NCBI GenBank assembly: GCA_037349105.1
Contig: JAYJMM010000041.1
Location: forward strand, 7,996,501-8,060,500
Reading direction: 5' to 3'
DNA: 64,000 nucleotides
Source of the DNA: Limnomonas spitsbergensis
Lineage: Eukaryota > Chlorophyta > Chlorophyceae > Chlamydomonadales
In this document: piece by piece, positions 40,845-53,220 of the stretch
Layout: each line of letters opens with the position of its first letter
Position numbering within the stretch: the stretch's first letter is position 1
Made by a program: the position numbers and the translations under genes
Notes under the pieces: generated by a model
Seen by the model: the letters and a program-made list of their open reading frames with translations, nothing else
Databases searched by the model: none
What the model was told of the DNA's origin: nothing

Positions 40845-43800
40845 CATTGAGGGGTTTAGTGGACAGAGGCGCAATAAGGGGTTTAGTGGACAGAGGGGCA
40901 TTGAGGGGTTTAGTGGACAGAGGCGCATTAAGGGGTTTAGTGGACAGAGGCGCATTGAGGGGTTTAGTGGACAGAGGGGCATTGAGGGGTTTAGTGGACA
41001 GAGGCGCATTAAGGGGTTTAGTGGACAGAGGCGCATTAAGGGGTTTAGTGGACAGAGGCGCATTGAGGGGTTTAGTGGACAGAGGGGCATTGAGGGGTTT
41101 AGTGGACAGAGGCGCAATAAGGGGTTTAGTGGACAGAGGGGCATTGAGGGGTTTAGTGGACAGAGGCGCAATAAGGGGTTTAGTGGACAGAGGCGCATTG
41201 AGGGGTTTAGTGGACAGAGGCGCATTGAGGGGTTTAGTGGACAGAGGGGCATTGAGGGGTTTAGTGGACAGAGGCGCATTGAGGGGTTTAGTGGACAGAG
41301 GCGCATTGAGGGGTTTAGTGGACAGAGGCGCATTGAGGGGTTTAGTGGACAGAGGGGCATTGAGGGGTTTAGTGGACAGAGGCGCATTGAGGGGTTTAGT
41401 GGACAGAGGCGCATTGAGGGGTTTAGTGGACAGAGGGGCATTGAGGGGTTTAGTGGACAGAGGGGCATTGAGGGGTTTAGTGGACAGAGGCGCATTGAGG
41501 GGTTTAGTGGACAGAGGCGCATTGAGGGGTTTAGTGGACAGAGGCGCATTGAGGGGTTTAGTGGACAGAGGCGCAATAAGGGGTTTAGTGGACAGAGGCG
41601 CATTGAGGGGTTTAGTGGACAGAGGGGCATTGAGGGGTTTAGTGGACAGAGGCGCAATAAGGGGTTTAGTGGACAGAGGCGCATTGAGGGGTTTAGTGGA
41701 CAGAGGCGCATTAAGGGGTTTAGTGGACAGAGGCGCATTGAGGGGTTTAGTGGACAGAGGCGCATTAAGGGGTTTAGTGGACAGAGGCGCATTGAGGGGT
41801 TTAGTGGACAGAGGGGCATTAAGGGGTTTAGTGGACAGAGGCGCATTGAGGGGTTTAGTGGACAGAGGGGCATTAAGGGGTTTAGTGGACAGAGGGGCAT
41901 TAAGGGGTTTAGTGGACAGAGGCGCATTGAGGGGTTTAGTGGACAGAGGCGCATTAAGGGGTTTAGTGGACAGAGGCGCATTGAGGGGTTTAGTGGACAG
42001 AGGCGCATTGAGGGGTTTAGTGGACAGAGGCGCATTAAGGGGTTTAGTGGACAGAGGCGCATTAAGGGGTTTAGTGGACAGAGGCGCATTGAGGGGTTTA
42101 GTGGACAGAGGCGCATTAAGGGGTTTAGTGGACAGAGGCGCATTGAGGGGTTTAGTGGACAGAGGCGCATTGAGGGGTTTAGTGGACAGAGGGGCATTAA
42201 GGGGTTTAGTGGACAGAGGCGCATTAAGGGGTTTAGTGGACAGAGGCGCATTAAGGGGTTTAGTGGACAGAGGCGCAATAAGGGGTTTAGTGGACAGAGG
42301 CGCATTGAGGGGTTTAGTGGACAGAGGCGCATTAAGGGGTTTAGTGGACAGAGGCGCATTAAGGGGTTTAGTGGACAGAGGCGCATTAAGGGGTTTAGTG
42401 GACAGAGGGGCATTAAGGGGTTTAGTGGACAGAGGCGCATTAAGGGGTTTAGTGGACAGAGGCGCATTAAGGGGTTTAGTGGACAGAGGCGCATTAAGGG
42501 GTTTAGTGGACAGAGGCGCATTAAGGGGTTTAGTAGACAGAGGGGCATTAAGGGGTTTAGTGGACAGAGGCGCATTAAGGGGTTTAGTGGACAGAGGCGC
42601 ATTAAGGGGTTTAGTGGACAGAGGCGCATTAAGGGGTTTAGTGGACAGAGGGGCATTAAGGGGTTTAGTGGACAGAGGCGCATTGAGGGGTTTAGTGGAC
42701 AGAGGCGCATTAAGGGGTTTAGTGGACAGAGGCGCATTAAGGGGTTTAGTGGACAGAGGGGCATTAAGGGGTTTAGTGGACAGAGGGGCATTGAGGGGTT
42801 TAGTGGACAGAGGGGCATTAAGGGGTTTAGTGGACAGAGGGGCATTGAGGGGTTTAGTGGACAGAGGCGCATTGAGGGGTTTAGTGGACAGAGGCGCAAT
42901 AAGGGGTTTAGTGGACAGAGGGGCATTGAGGGGTTTAGTGGACAGAGGCGCATTAAGGGGTTTAGTGGACAGAGGCGCATTGAGGGGTTTAGTGGACAGA
43001 GGGGCATTGAGGGGTTTAGTGGACAGAGGCGCATTAAGGGGTTTAGTGGACAGAGGCGCATTAAGGGGTTTAGTGGACAGAGGCGCATTGAGGGGTTTAG
43101 TGGACAGAGGGGCATTGAGGGGTTTAGTGGACAGAGGCGCAATAAGGGGTTTAGTGGACAGAGGGGCATTGAGGGGTTTAGTGGACAGAGGCGCAATAAG
43201 GGGTTTAGTGGACAGAGGCGCATTGAGGGGTTTAGTGGACAGAGGCGCATTGAGGGGTTTAGTGGACAGAGGGGCATTGAGGGGTTTAGTGGACAGAGGC
43301 GCATTGAGGGGTTTAGTGGACAGAGGCGCATTGAGGGGTTTAGTGGACAGAGGCGCATTGAGGGGTTTAGTGGACAGAGGGGCATTGAGGGGTTTAGTGG
43401 ACAGAGGCGCATTGAGGGGTTTAGTGGACAGAGGCGCATTGAGGGGTTTAGTGGACAGAGGGGCATTGAGGGGTTTAGTGGACAGAGGGGCATTGAGGGG
43501 TTTAGTGGACAGAGGCGCATTGAGGGGTTTAGTGGACAGAGGCGCATTGAGGGGTTTAGTGGACAGAGGCGCATTGAGGGGTTTAGTGGACAGAGGCGCA
43601 ATAAGGGGTTTAGTGGACAGAGGCGCATTGAGGGGTTTAGTGGACAGAGGGGCATTGAGGGGTTTAGTGGACAGAGGCGCAATAAGGGGTTTAGTGGACA
43701 GAGGCGCATTGAGGGGTTTAGTGGACAGAGGCGCATTAAGGGGTTTAGTGGACAGAGGCGCATTGAGGGGTTTAGTGGACAGAGGCGCATTAAGGGGTTT

Positions 43801-44894
43801 AGTGGACAGAGGCGCATTGAGGGGTTTAGTGGACAGAGGGGCATTAAGGGGTTTAGTGGACAGAGGCGCATTGAGGGGTTTAGTGGACAGAGGGGCATTA
43901 AGGGGTTTAGTGGACAGAGGGGCATTAAGGGGTTTAGTGGACAGAGGCGCATTGAGGGGTTTAGTGGACAGAGGCGCATTAAGGGGTTTAGTGGACAGAG
44001 GCGCATTGAGGGGTTTAGTGGACAGAGGCGCATTGAGGGGTTTAGTGGACAGAGGCGCATTAAGGGGTTTAGTGGACAGAGGCGCATTAAGGGGTTTAGT
44101 GGACAGAGGCGCATTGAGGGGTTTAGTGGACAGAGGCGCATTAAGGGGTTTAGTGGACAGAGGCGCATTGAGGGGTTTAGTGGACAGAGGCGCATTGAGG
44201 GGTTTAGTGGACAGAGGGGCATTAAGGGGTTTAGTGGACAGAGGCGCATTAAGGGGTTTAGTGGACAGAGGCGCATTAAGGGGTTTAGTGGACAGAGGCG
44301 CAATAAGGGGTTTAGTGGACAGAGGCGCATTGAGGGGTTTAGTGGACAGAGGCGCATTAAGGGGTTTAGTGGACAGAGGCGCATTAAGGGGTTTAGTGGA
44401 CAGAGGCGCATTAAGGGGTTTAGTGGACAGAGGGGCATTAAGGGGTTTAGTGGACAGAGGCGCATTAAGGGGTTTAGTGGACAGAGGCGCATTAAGGGGT
44501 TTAGTGGACAGAGGCGCATTAAGGGGTTTAGTGGACAGAGGCGCATTAAGGGGTTTAGTAGACAGAGGGGCATTAAGGGGTTTAGTGGACAGAGGCGCAT
44601 TAAGGGGTTTAGTGGACAGAGGCGCATTAAGGGGTTTAGTGGACAGAGGCGCATTAAGGGGTTTAGTGGACAGAGGGGCATTAAGGGGTTTAGTGGACAG
44701 AGGCGCATTGAGGGGTTTAGTGGACAGAGGCGCATTAAGGGGTTTAGTGGACAGAGGCGCATTAAGGGGTTTAGTGGACAGAGGGGCATTAAGGGGTTTA
44801 GTGGACAGAGGGGCATTGAGGGGTTTAGTGGACAGAGGGGCATTAAGGGGTTTAGTGGACAGAGGGGCATTAAGGGGTTTAGTGGACAGAGGGG
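40845..44894 (+). repeat. 2,025-bp higher-order tandem duplication in the 27-bp array
   Basis: The order of unit variants in 40845-42835 recurs at 42870-44860 with an offset of 2,025 bp (75 units). Anchors are the CGCAATAAGG unit at 40871/42896 and the rare AGTAGAC unit at 42531/44556. I read the variant order as identical through about 73 units. Confidence 0.85.
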
Positions 44895-47800
44895 CATTGA
44901 GGGGTTTAGTGGACAGAGGGGCATTAAGGGGTTTAGTGGACAGAGGCGCATTAAGGGGTTTAGTGGACAGAGGCGCATTAAGGGGTTTAGTGGACAGAGG
45001 CGCATTAAGGGGTTTAGTGGACAGAGGCGCATTAAGGGGTTTAGTGGACAGAGGCGCATTAAGGGGTTTAGTGGACAGAGGCGCATTAAGGGGTTTAGTG
45101 GACAGAGGCGCATTGAGGGGTTTAGTGGACAGAGGCGCATTAAGGGGTTTAGTGGACAGAGGCGCATTAAGGGGTTTAGTGGACAGAGGCGCATTAAGGG
45201 GTTTAGTGGACAGAGGCGCATTGAGGGGTTTAGTGGACAGAGGCGCATTAAGGGGTTTAGTGGACAGAGGCGCATTAAGGGGTTTAGTGGACAGAGGCGC
45301 ATTAAGGGGTTTAGTGGACAGAGGCGCATTAAGGGGTTTAGTGGACAGAGGCGCATTAAGGGGTTTAGTGGACAGAGGCGCATTAAGGGGTTTAGTGGAC
45401 AGAGGCGCATTAAGGGGTTTAGTGGACAGAGGCGCATTAAGGGGTTTAGTGGACAGAGGCGCATTGAGGGGTTTAGTGGACAGAGGCGCATTAAGGGGTT
45501 TAGCGGACAGAGGCGCATTGAGGGGTTTAGTGGACAGAGGCGCATTAAGGGGTTTAGTGGACAGAGGCGCATTAAGGGGTTTAGTGGACAGAGGCGCATT
45601 AAGGGGTTTAGTGGACAGAGGGGCATTAAGGGGTTTAGTGGACAGAGGCGCATTAAGGGGTTTAGTGGACAGAGGCGCATTAAGGGGTTTAGTGGACAGA
45701 GGCGCATTAAGGGGTTTAGTGGACAGAGGCGCATTAAGGGGTTTAGTGGACAGAGGCGCATTAAGGGGTTTAGTGGACAGAGGCGCATTAAGGGGTTTAG
45801 TGGACAGAGGCGCATTAAGGGGTTTAGTGGACAGAGGCGCATTAAGGGGTTTAGTGGACAGAGGCGCATTAAGGGGTTTAGTGGACAGAGGCGCATTGAG
45901 GGGTTTAGTGGACAGAGGCGCAATAAGGGGTTTAGTGGACAGAGGCGCATTAAGGGGTTTAGTGGACAGAGGCGCATTAAGGGGTTTAGTGGACAGAGGC
46001 GCATTAAGGGGTTTAGTGGACAGAGGCGCATTAAGGGGTTTAGTGGACAGAGGCGCATTAAGGGGTTTAGTGGACAGAGGCGCATTAAGGGGTTTAGTGG
46101 ACAGAGGCGCATTAAGGGGTTTAGTGGACAGAGGCGCATTGAGGGGTTTAGTGGACAGAGGCGCAATAAGGGGTTTAGTGGACATAGGCGCATTGAGGGG
46201 TTTAGTGGACAGAGGGGCATTAAGGGGTTTAGTGGACAGAGGGGCATTAAGGGGTTTAGTGGACAGAGGCGCATTAAGGGGTTTAGTGGACAGAGGGGCA
46301 TTAAGGGGTTTAGTGGACAGAGGCGCATTAAGGGGTTTAGTGGACAGAGGCGCATTGAGGGGTTTAGTGGACAGAGGGGCATTAAGGGGTTTAGTGGACA
46401 GAGGCGCATTAAGGGGTTTAGTGGACAGAGGGGCATTAAGGGGTTTAGTGGACAGAGGCGCATTAAGGGGTTTAGTGGACAGAGGCGCATTGAGGGGTTT
46501 AGTGGACAGAGGCGCATTAAGGGGTTTAGTGGACAGAGGGGCATTGAGGGGTTTAGTGGACAGAGGGGCATTAAGGGGTTTAGTGGACAGAGGCGCATTA
46601 AGGGGTTTAGTGGACAGAGGCGCATTAAGGGGTTTAGTGGACAGAGGCGCATTAAGGGGTTTAGTGGACAGAGGGGCATTAAGGGGTTTAGTGGACAGAG
46701 GGGCATTAAGGGGTTTAGTGGACAGAGGCGCATTGAGGGGTTTAGTGGACAGAGGCGCATTAAGGGGTTTAGTGGACAGAGGCGCATTGAGGGGTTTAGT
46801 GGACAGAGGCGCATTGAGGGGTTTAGTGGACAGAGGCGCATTAAGGGGTTTAGTGGACAGAGGCGCATTGAGGGGTTTAGTGGACAGAGGCGCATTAAGG
46901 GGTTTAGTGGACAGAGGCGCATTAAGGGGTTTAGTGGACAGAGGCGCATTGAGGGGTTTAGTGGACAGAGGCGCATTAAGGGGTTTAGTGGACAGAGGCG
47001 CATTAAGGGGTTTAGTGGACAGAGGCGCATTAAGGGGTTTAGTGGACAGAGGCGCATTAAGGGGTTTAGTGGACAGAGGCGCATTAAGGGGTTTAGTGGA
47101 CAGAGGCGCATTAAGGGGTTTAGTGGACAGAGGCGCAATAAGGGGTTTAGTGGACAGAGGGGCATTAAGGGGTTTAGTGGACAGAGGCGCATTAAGGGGT
47201 TTAGTGGACAGAGGCGCATTAAGGGGTTTAGTGGACAGAGGCGCATTAAGGGGTTTAGTGGACAGAGGCGCATTAAGGGGTTTAGTGGACAGAGGCGCAT
47301 TGAGGGGTTTAGTGGACAGAGGCGCATTAAGGGGTTTAGTGGACAGAGGCGCATTAAGGGGTTTAGTGGACAGAGGGGCATTAAGGGGTTTAGTGGACAG
47401 AGGCGCAATAAGGGGTTTAGTGGACAGAGGGGCATTAAGGGGTTTAGTGGACAGAGGCGCATTAAGGGGTTTAGTGGACAGAGGCGCATTAAGGGGTTTA
47501 GTGGACAGAGGCGCATTAAGGGGTTTAGTGGACAGAGGCGCATTGAGGGGTTTAGTGGACAGAGGCGCATTAAGGGGTTTAGTGGACAGAGGCGCATTAA
47601 GGGGTTTAGTGGACAGAGGCGCATTAAGGGGTTTAGTGGACAGAGGCGCATTGAGGGGTTTAGTGGACAGAGGCGCATTAAGGGGTTTAGTGGACAGAGG
47701 GGCATTGAGGGGTTTAGTGGACAGAGGCGCATTAAGGGGTTTAGTGGACAGAGGCGCATTAAGGGGTTTAGTGGACAGAGGGGCATTGAGGGGTTTAGTG

Positions 47801-50800
47801 GACAGAGGCGCATTAAGGGGTTTAGTGGACAGAGGCGCATTAAGGGGTTTAGTGGACAGAGGGGCATTAAGGGGTTTAGTGGACAGAGGCGCATTAAGGG
47901 GTTTAGTGGACAGAGGCGCATTGAGGGGTTTAGTGGACAGAGGGGCATTAAGGGGTTTAGTGGACAGAGGGGCATTAAGGGGTTTAGTGGACAGAGGGGC
48001 ATTGAGGGGTTTAGTGGACAGAGGCGCATTGAGGGGTTTAGTGGACAGAGGCGCATTGAGGGGTTTAGTGGACAGAGGCGCATTAAGGGGTTTAGTGGAC
48101 AGAGGCGCATTAAGGGGTTTAGTGGACAGAGGCGCATTAAGGGGTTTAGTGGACAGAGGCGCATTAAGGGGTTTAGTGGACAGAGGGGCATTGAGGGGTT
48201 TAGTGGACAGAGGCGCATTGAGGGGTTTAGTGGACAGAGGGGCATTAAGGGGTTTAGTGGACAGAGGCGCATTAAGGGGTTTAGTGGACAGAGGGGCATT
48301 GAGGGGTTTAGTGGACAGAGGCGCATTAAGGGGTTTAGTGGACAGAGGCGCATTGAGGGGTTTAGTGGACAGAGGCGCATTGAGGGGTTTAGTGGACAGA
48401 GGGGCATTAAGGGGTTTAGTGGACAGAGGGGCATTAAGGGGTTTAGTGGACAGAGGGGCATTGAGGGGTTTAGTGGACAGAGGCGCATTGAGGGGTTTAG
48501 TGGACAGAGGGGCATTGAGGGGTTTAGTGGACAGAGGGGCATTGAGGGGTTTAGTGGACAGAGGCGCATTGAGGGGTTTAGTGGACAGAGGCGCATTGAG
48601 GGGTTTAGTGGACAGAGGGGCATTGAGGGGTTTAGTGGACAGAGGCGCATTGAGGGGTTTAGTGGACAGAGGCGCATTGAGGGGTTTAGTGGACAGAGGC
48701 GCATTGAGGGGTTTAGTGGACAGAGGCGCAATAAGGGGTTTAGTGGACAGAGGCGCATTGAGGGGTTTAGTGGACAGAGGGGCATTGAGGGGTTTAGTGG
48801 ACAGAGGGGCATTGAGGGGTTTAGTGGACAGAGGCGCATTGAGGGGTTTAGTGGACAGAGGCGCATTGAGGGGTTTAGTGGACAGAGGGGCATTGAGGGG
48901 TTTAGTGGACAGAGGCGCATTGAGGGGTTTAGTGGACAGAGGGGCATTGAGGGGTTTAGTGGACAGAGGCGCATTGAGGGGTTTAGTGGACAGAGGCGCA
49001 TTGAGGGGTTTAGTGGACAGAGGCGCATTGAGGGGTTTAGTGGACAGAGGCGCATTGAGGGGTTTAGTGGACAGAGGCGCATTGAGGGGTTTAGTGGACA
49101 GAGGCGCATTGAGGGGTTTAGTGGACAGAGGCGCATTGAGGGGTTTAGTGGACAGAGGCGCATTGAGGGGTTTAGTGGACAGAGGCGCATTGAGGGGTTT
49201 AGTGGACAGAGGCGCATTAAGGGGTTTAGTGGACAGAGGGGCATTAAGGGGTTTAGTGGACAGAGGCGCATTGAGGGGTTTAGTGGACAGAGGCGCATTG
49301 AGGGGTTTAGTGGACAGAGGCGCATTGAGGGGTTTAGTGGACAGAGGGGCATTGAGGGGTTTAGTGGACAGAGGCGCAATAAGGGGTTTAGTGGACAGAG
49401 GCGCATTGAGGGGTTTAGTGGACAGAGGCGCATTGAGGGGTTTAGTGGACAGAGGCGCATTGAGGGGTTTAGTGGACAGAGGCGCATTGAGGGGTTTAGT
49501 GGACAGAGGCGCAATAAGGGGTTTAGTGGACAGAGGCGCAATAAGGGGTTTAGTGGACAGAGGCGCAATAAGGGGTTTAGTGGACAGAGGCGCATTGAGG
49601 GGTTTAGTGGACAGAGGCGCATTAAGGGGTTTAGTGGACAGAGGCGCATTGAGGGGTTAAGTGGACAGAGGGGCATTAAGGGGTTTAGTGGACAGAGGCG
49701 CATTGAGGGGTTTAGTGGACAGAGGGGCATTAAGGGGTTTAGTGGACAGAGGCGCAATAAGGGGTTTAGTGGACAGAGGCGCATTGAGGGGTTTAGTGGA
49801 CAGAGGCGCATTGAGGGGTTTAGTGGACAGAGGCGCATTGAGGGGTTTAGTGGACAGAGGCGCATTGAGGGGTTTAGTGGACAGAGGGGCATTGAGGGGT
49901 TTAGTGGACAGAGGCGCAATAAGGGGTTTAGTGGACAGAGGCGCATTGAGGGGTTTAGTGGACAGAGGCGCATTGAGGGGTTTAGTGGACAGAGGCGCAT
50001 TAAGGGGTTTAGTGGACAGAGGGGCATTGAGGGGTTTAGTGGACAGAGGGGCATTGAGGGGTTTAGTGGACAGAGGCGCATTGAGGGGTTTAGTGGACAG
50101 AGGGGCATTGAGGGGTTTAGTGGACAGAGGCGCATTGAGGGGTTTAGTGGACAGAGGCGCATTGAGGGGTTTAGTGGACAGAGGCGCATTGAGGGGTTTA
50201 GTGGACAGAGGCGCATTGAGGGGTTTAGTGGACAGAGGCGCATTAAGGGGTTTAGTGGACAGAGGCGCATTGAGGGGTTTAGTGGACAGAGGCGCATTGA
50301 GGGGTTTAGTGGACAGAGGCGCAATAAGGGGTTTAGTGGACAGAGGCGCAATAAGGGGTTTAGTGGACAGAGGCGCATTGAGGGGTTTAGTGGACAGAGG
50401 CGCATTGAGGGGTTTAGTGGACAGAGGCGCATTAAGGGGTTTAGTGGACAGAGGCGCATTAAGGGGTTTAGTGGACAGAGGCGCATTAAGGGGTTTAGTG
50501 GACAGAGGCGCATTGAGGGGTTTAGTGGACAGAGGCGCATTAAGGGGTTTAGTGGACAGAGGCGCATTGAGGGGTTTAGTGGACAGAGGCGCATTGAGGG
50601 GTTTAGTGGACAGAGGCGCATTGAGGGGTTTAGTGGACAGAGGCGCAATAAGGGGTTTAGTGGACAGAGGCGCATTAAGGGGTTTAGTGGACAGAGGCGC
50701 ATTAAGGGGTTTAGTGGACAGAGGCGCATTAAGGGGTTTAGTGGACAGAGGGGCATTGAGGGGTTTAGTGGACAGAGGCGCAATAAGGGGTTTAGTGGAC

Positions 50801-52439
50801 AGAGGGGCATTGAGGGGTTTAGTGGACAGAGGCGCATTGAGGGGTTTAGTGGACAGAGGCGCATTGAGGGGTTTAGTGGACAGAGGCGCATTGAGGGGTT
50901 TAGTGGACAGAGGCGCAATAAGGGGTTTAGTGGACAGAGGGGCATTAAGGGGTTTAGTGGACAGAGGCGCATTGAGGGGTTTAGTGGACAGAGGCGCATT
51001 GAGGGGTTTAGTGGACAGAGGCGCATTGAGGGGTTTAGTGGACAGAGGCGCATTGAGGGGTTTAGTGGACAGAGGCGCAATAAGGGGTTTAGTGGACAGA
51101 GGCGCATTGAGGGGTTTAGTGGACAGAGGCGCATTGAGGGGTTTAGTGGACAGAGGCGCATTGAGGGGTTTAGTGGACAGAGGCGCATTGAGGGGTTTAG
51201 TGGACAGAGGCGCATTGAGGGGTTTAGTGGACAGAGGCGCATTGAGGGGTTTAGTGGACAGAGGGGCATTGAGGGGTTTAGTGGACAGAGGCGCATTGAG
51301 GGGTTTAGTGGACAGAGGCGCATTGAGGGGTTTAGTGGACAGAGGCGCATTGAGGGGTTTAGTGGACAGAGGCGCATTGAGGGGTTTAGTGGACAGAGGC
51401 GCATTGAGGGGTTTAGTGGACAGAGGCGCATTAAGGGGTTTAGTGGACAGAGGCGCATTAAGGGGTTTAGTGGACAGAGGCGCATTGAGGGGTTTAGTGG
51501 ACAGAGGCGCATTAAGGGGTTTAGTGGACAGAGGCGCATTAAGGGGTTTAGTGGACAGAGGCGCATTGAGGGGTTTAGTGGACAGAGGCGCATTGAGGGG
51601 TTTAGTGGACAGAGGCGCATTGAGGGGTTTAGTGGACAGAGGCGCATTGAGGGGTTTAGTGGACAGAGGCGCATTAAGGGGTTTAGTGGACAGAGGCGCA
51701 TTGAGGGGTTTAGTGGACAGAGGCGCAATAAGGGGTTTAGTGGACAGAGGCGCATTGAGGGGTTTAGTGGACAGAGGCGCATTGAGGGGTTTAGTGGACA
51801 GAGGCGCATTAAGGGGTTTAGTGGACAGAGGCGCATTAAGGGGTTTAGTGGACAGAGGCGCAATAAGGGGTTTAGTGGACAGAGGCGCATTGAGGGGTTT
51901 AGTGGACAGAGGCGCAATTGAGGGGTTTAGTGGACAGAGGCGCATTGAGGGGTTTAGTGGACAGAGGCGCATTGAGGGGTTTAGTGGACAGAGGCGCATT
52001 GAGGGGTTTAGTGGACAGAGGCGCATTGAGGGGTTTAGTGGACAGAGGCGCATTGAGGGGTTTAGTGGACAGAGGCGCATTGAGGGGTTTAGTGGACAGA
52101 GGCGCATTGAGGGGTTTAGTGGACAGAGGCGCATTGAGGGGTTTAGTGGACAGAGGGGCATTGAGGGGTTTAGTGGACAGAGGCGCATTGAGGGGTTTAG
52201 TGGACAGAGGCGCATTGAGGGGTTTAGTGGACAGAGGCGCATTGAGGGGTTTAGTGGACAGAGGGGCATTGAGGGGTTTAGTGGACAGAGGCGCATTAAG
52301 GGGTTTAGTGGACAGAGGGGCATTAAGGGGTTTAGTGGACAGAGGCGCATTGAGGGGTTTAGTGGACAGAGGCGCAATAAGGGGTTTAGTGGACAGAGGC
52401 GCATTGAGGGGTTTAGTGGACAGAGGCGCATTGAGGGGT

Positions 52440-53220
52440 TTAGTGGACAGAGGCGCATTAAGGGGTTTAGTGGACAGAGGCGCATTAAGGGGTTTAGTGG
52501 ACAGAGGCGCATTGAGGGGTTTAGTGGACAGAGGGGCATTAAGGGGTTTAGTGGACAGAGGGGCATTGAGGGGTTTAGTGGACAGAGGGGCATTGAGGGG
52601 TTTAGTGGACAGAGGGGCATTGAGGGGTTTAGTGGACAGAGGGGCATTGAGGGGTTTAGTGGACAGAGGCGCATTGAGGGGTTTAGTGGACAGAGGGGCA
52701 TTGAGGGGTTTAGTGGACAGAGGCGCATTGAGGGGTTTAGTGGACAGAGGCGCATTGAGGGGTTTAGTGGACAGAGGCGCATTGAGGGGTTTAGTGGACA
52801 GAGGCGCATTGAGGGGTTTAGTGGACAGAGGCGCATTGAGGGGTTTAGTGGACAGAGGCGCATTAAGGGGTTTAGTGGACAGAGGCGCATTAAGGGGTTT
52901 AGTGGACAGAGGCGCATTGAGGGGTTTAGTGGACAGAGGGGCATTAAGGGGTTTAGTGGACAGAGGGGCATTGAGGGGTTTAGTGGACAGAGGGGCATTG
53001 AGGGGTTTAGTGGACAGAGGGGCATTGAGGGGTTTAGTGGACAGAGGGGCATTGAGGGGTTTAGTGGACAGAGGCGCATTGAGGGGTTTAGTGGACAGAG
53101 GGGCATTGAGGGGTTTAGTGGACAGAGGCGCATTGAGGGGTTTAGTGGACAGAGGCGCATTGAGGGGTTTAGTGGACAGAGGCGCATTGAGGGGTTTAGT
53201 GGACAGAGGCGCATTGAGGG
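52440..53220 (+). repeat. 405-bp higher-order tandem duplication in the 27-bp array
   Basis: A block with two CGC-ATTA units, one CGC-ATTG, one GGC-ATTA and four GGC-ATTG units occurs at about 52455 and again 405 bp (15 units) later. The GGCATTAAGG anchors are at about 52535 and 52940. Confidence 0.8.
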
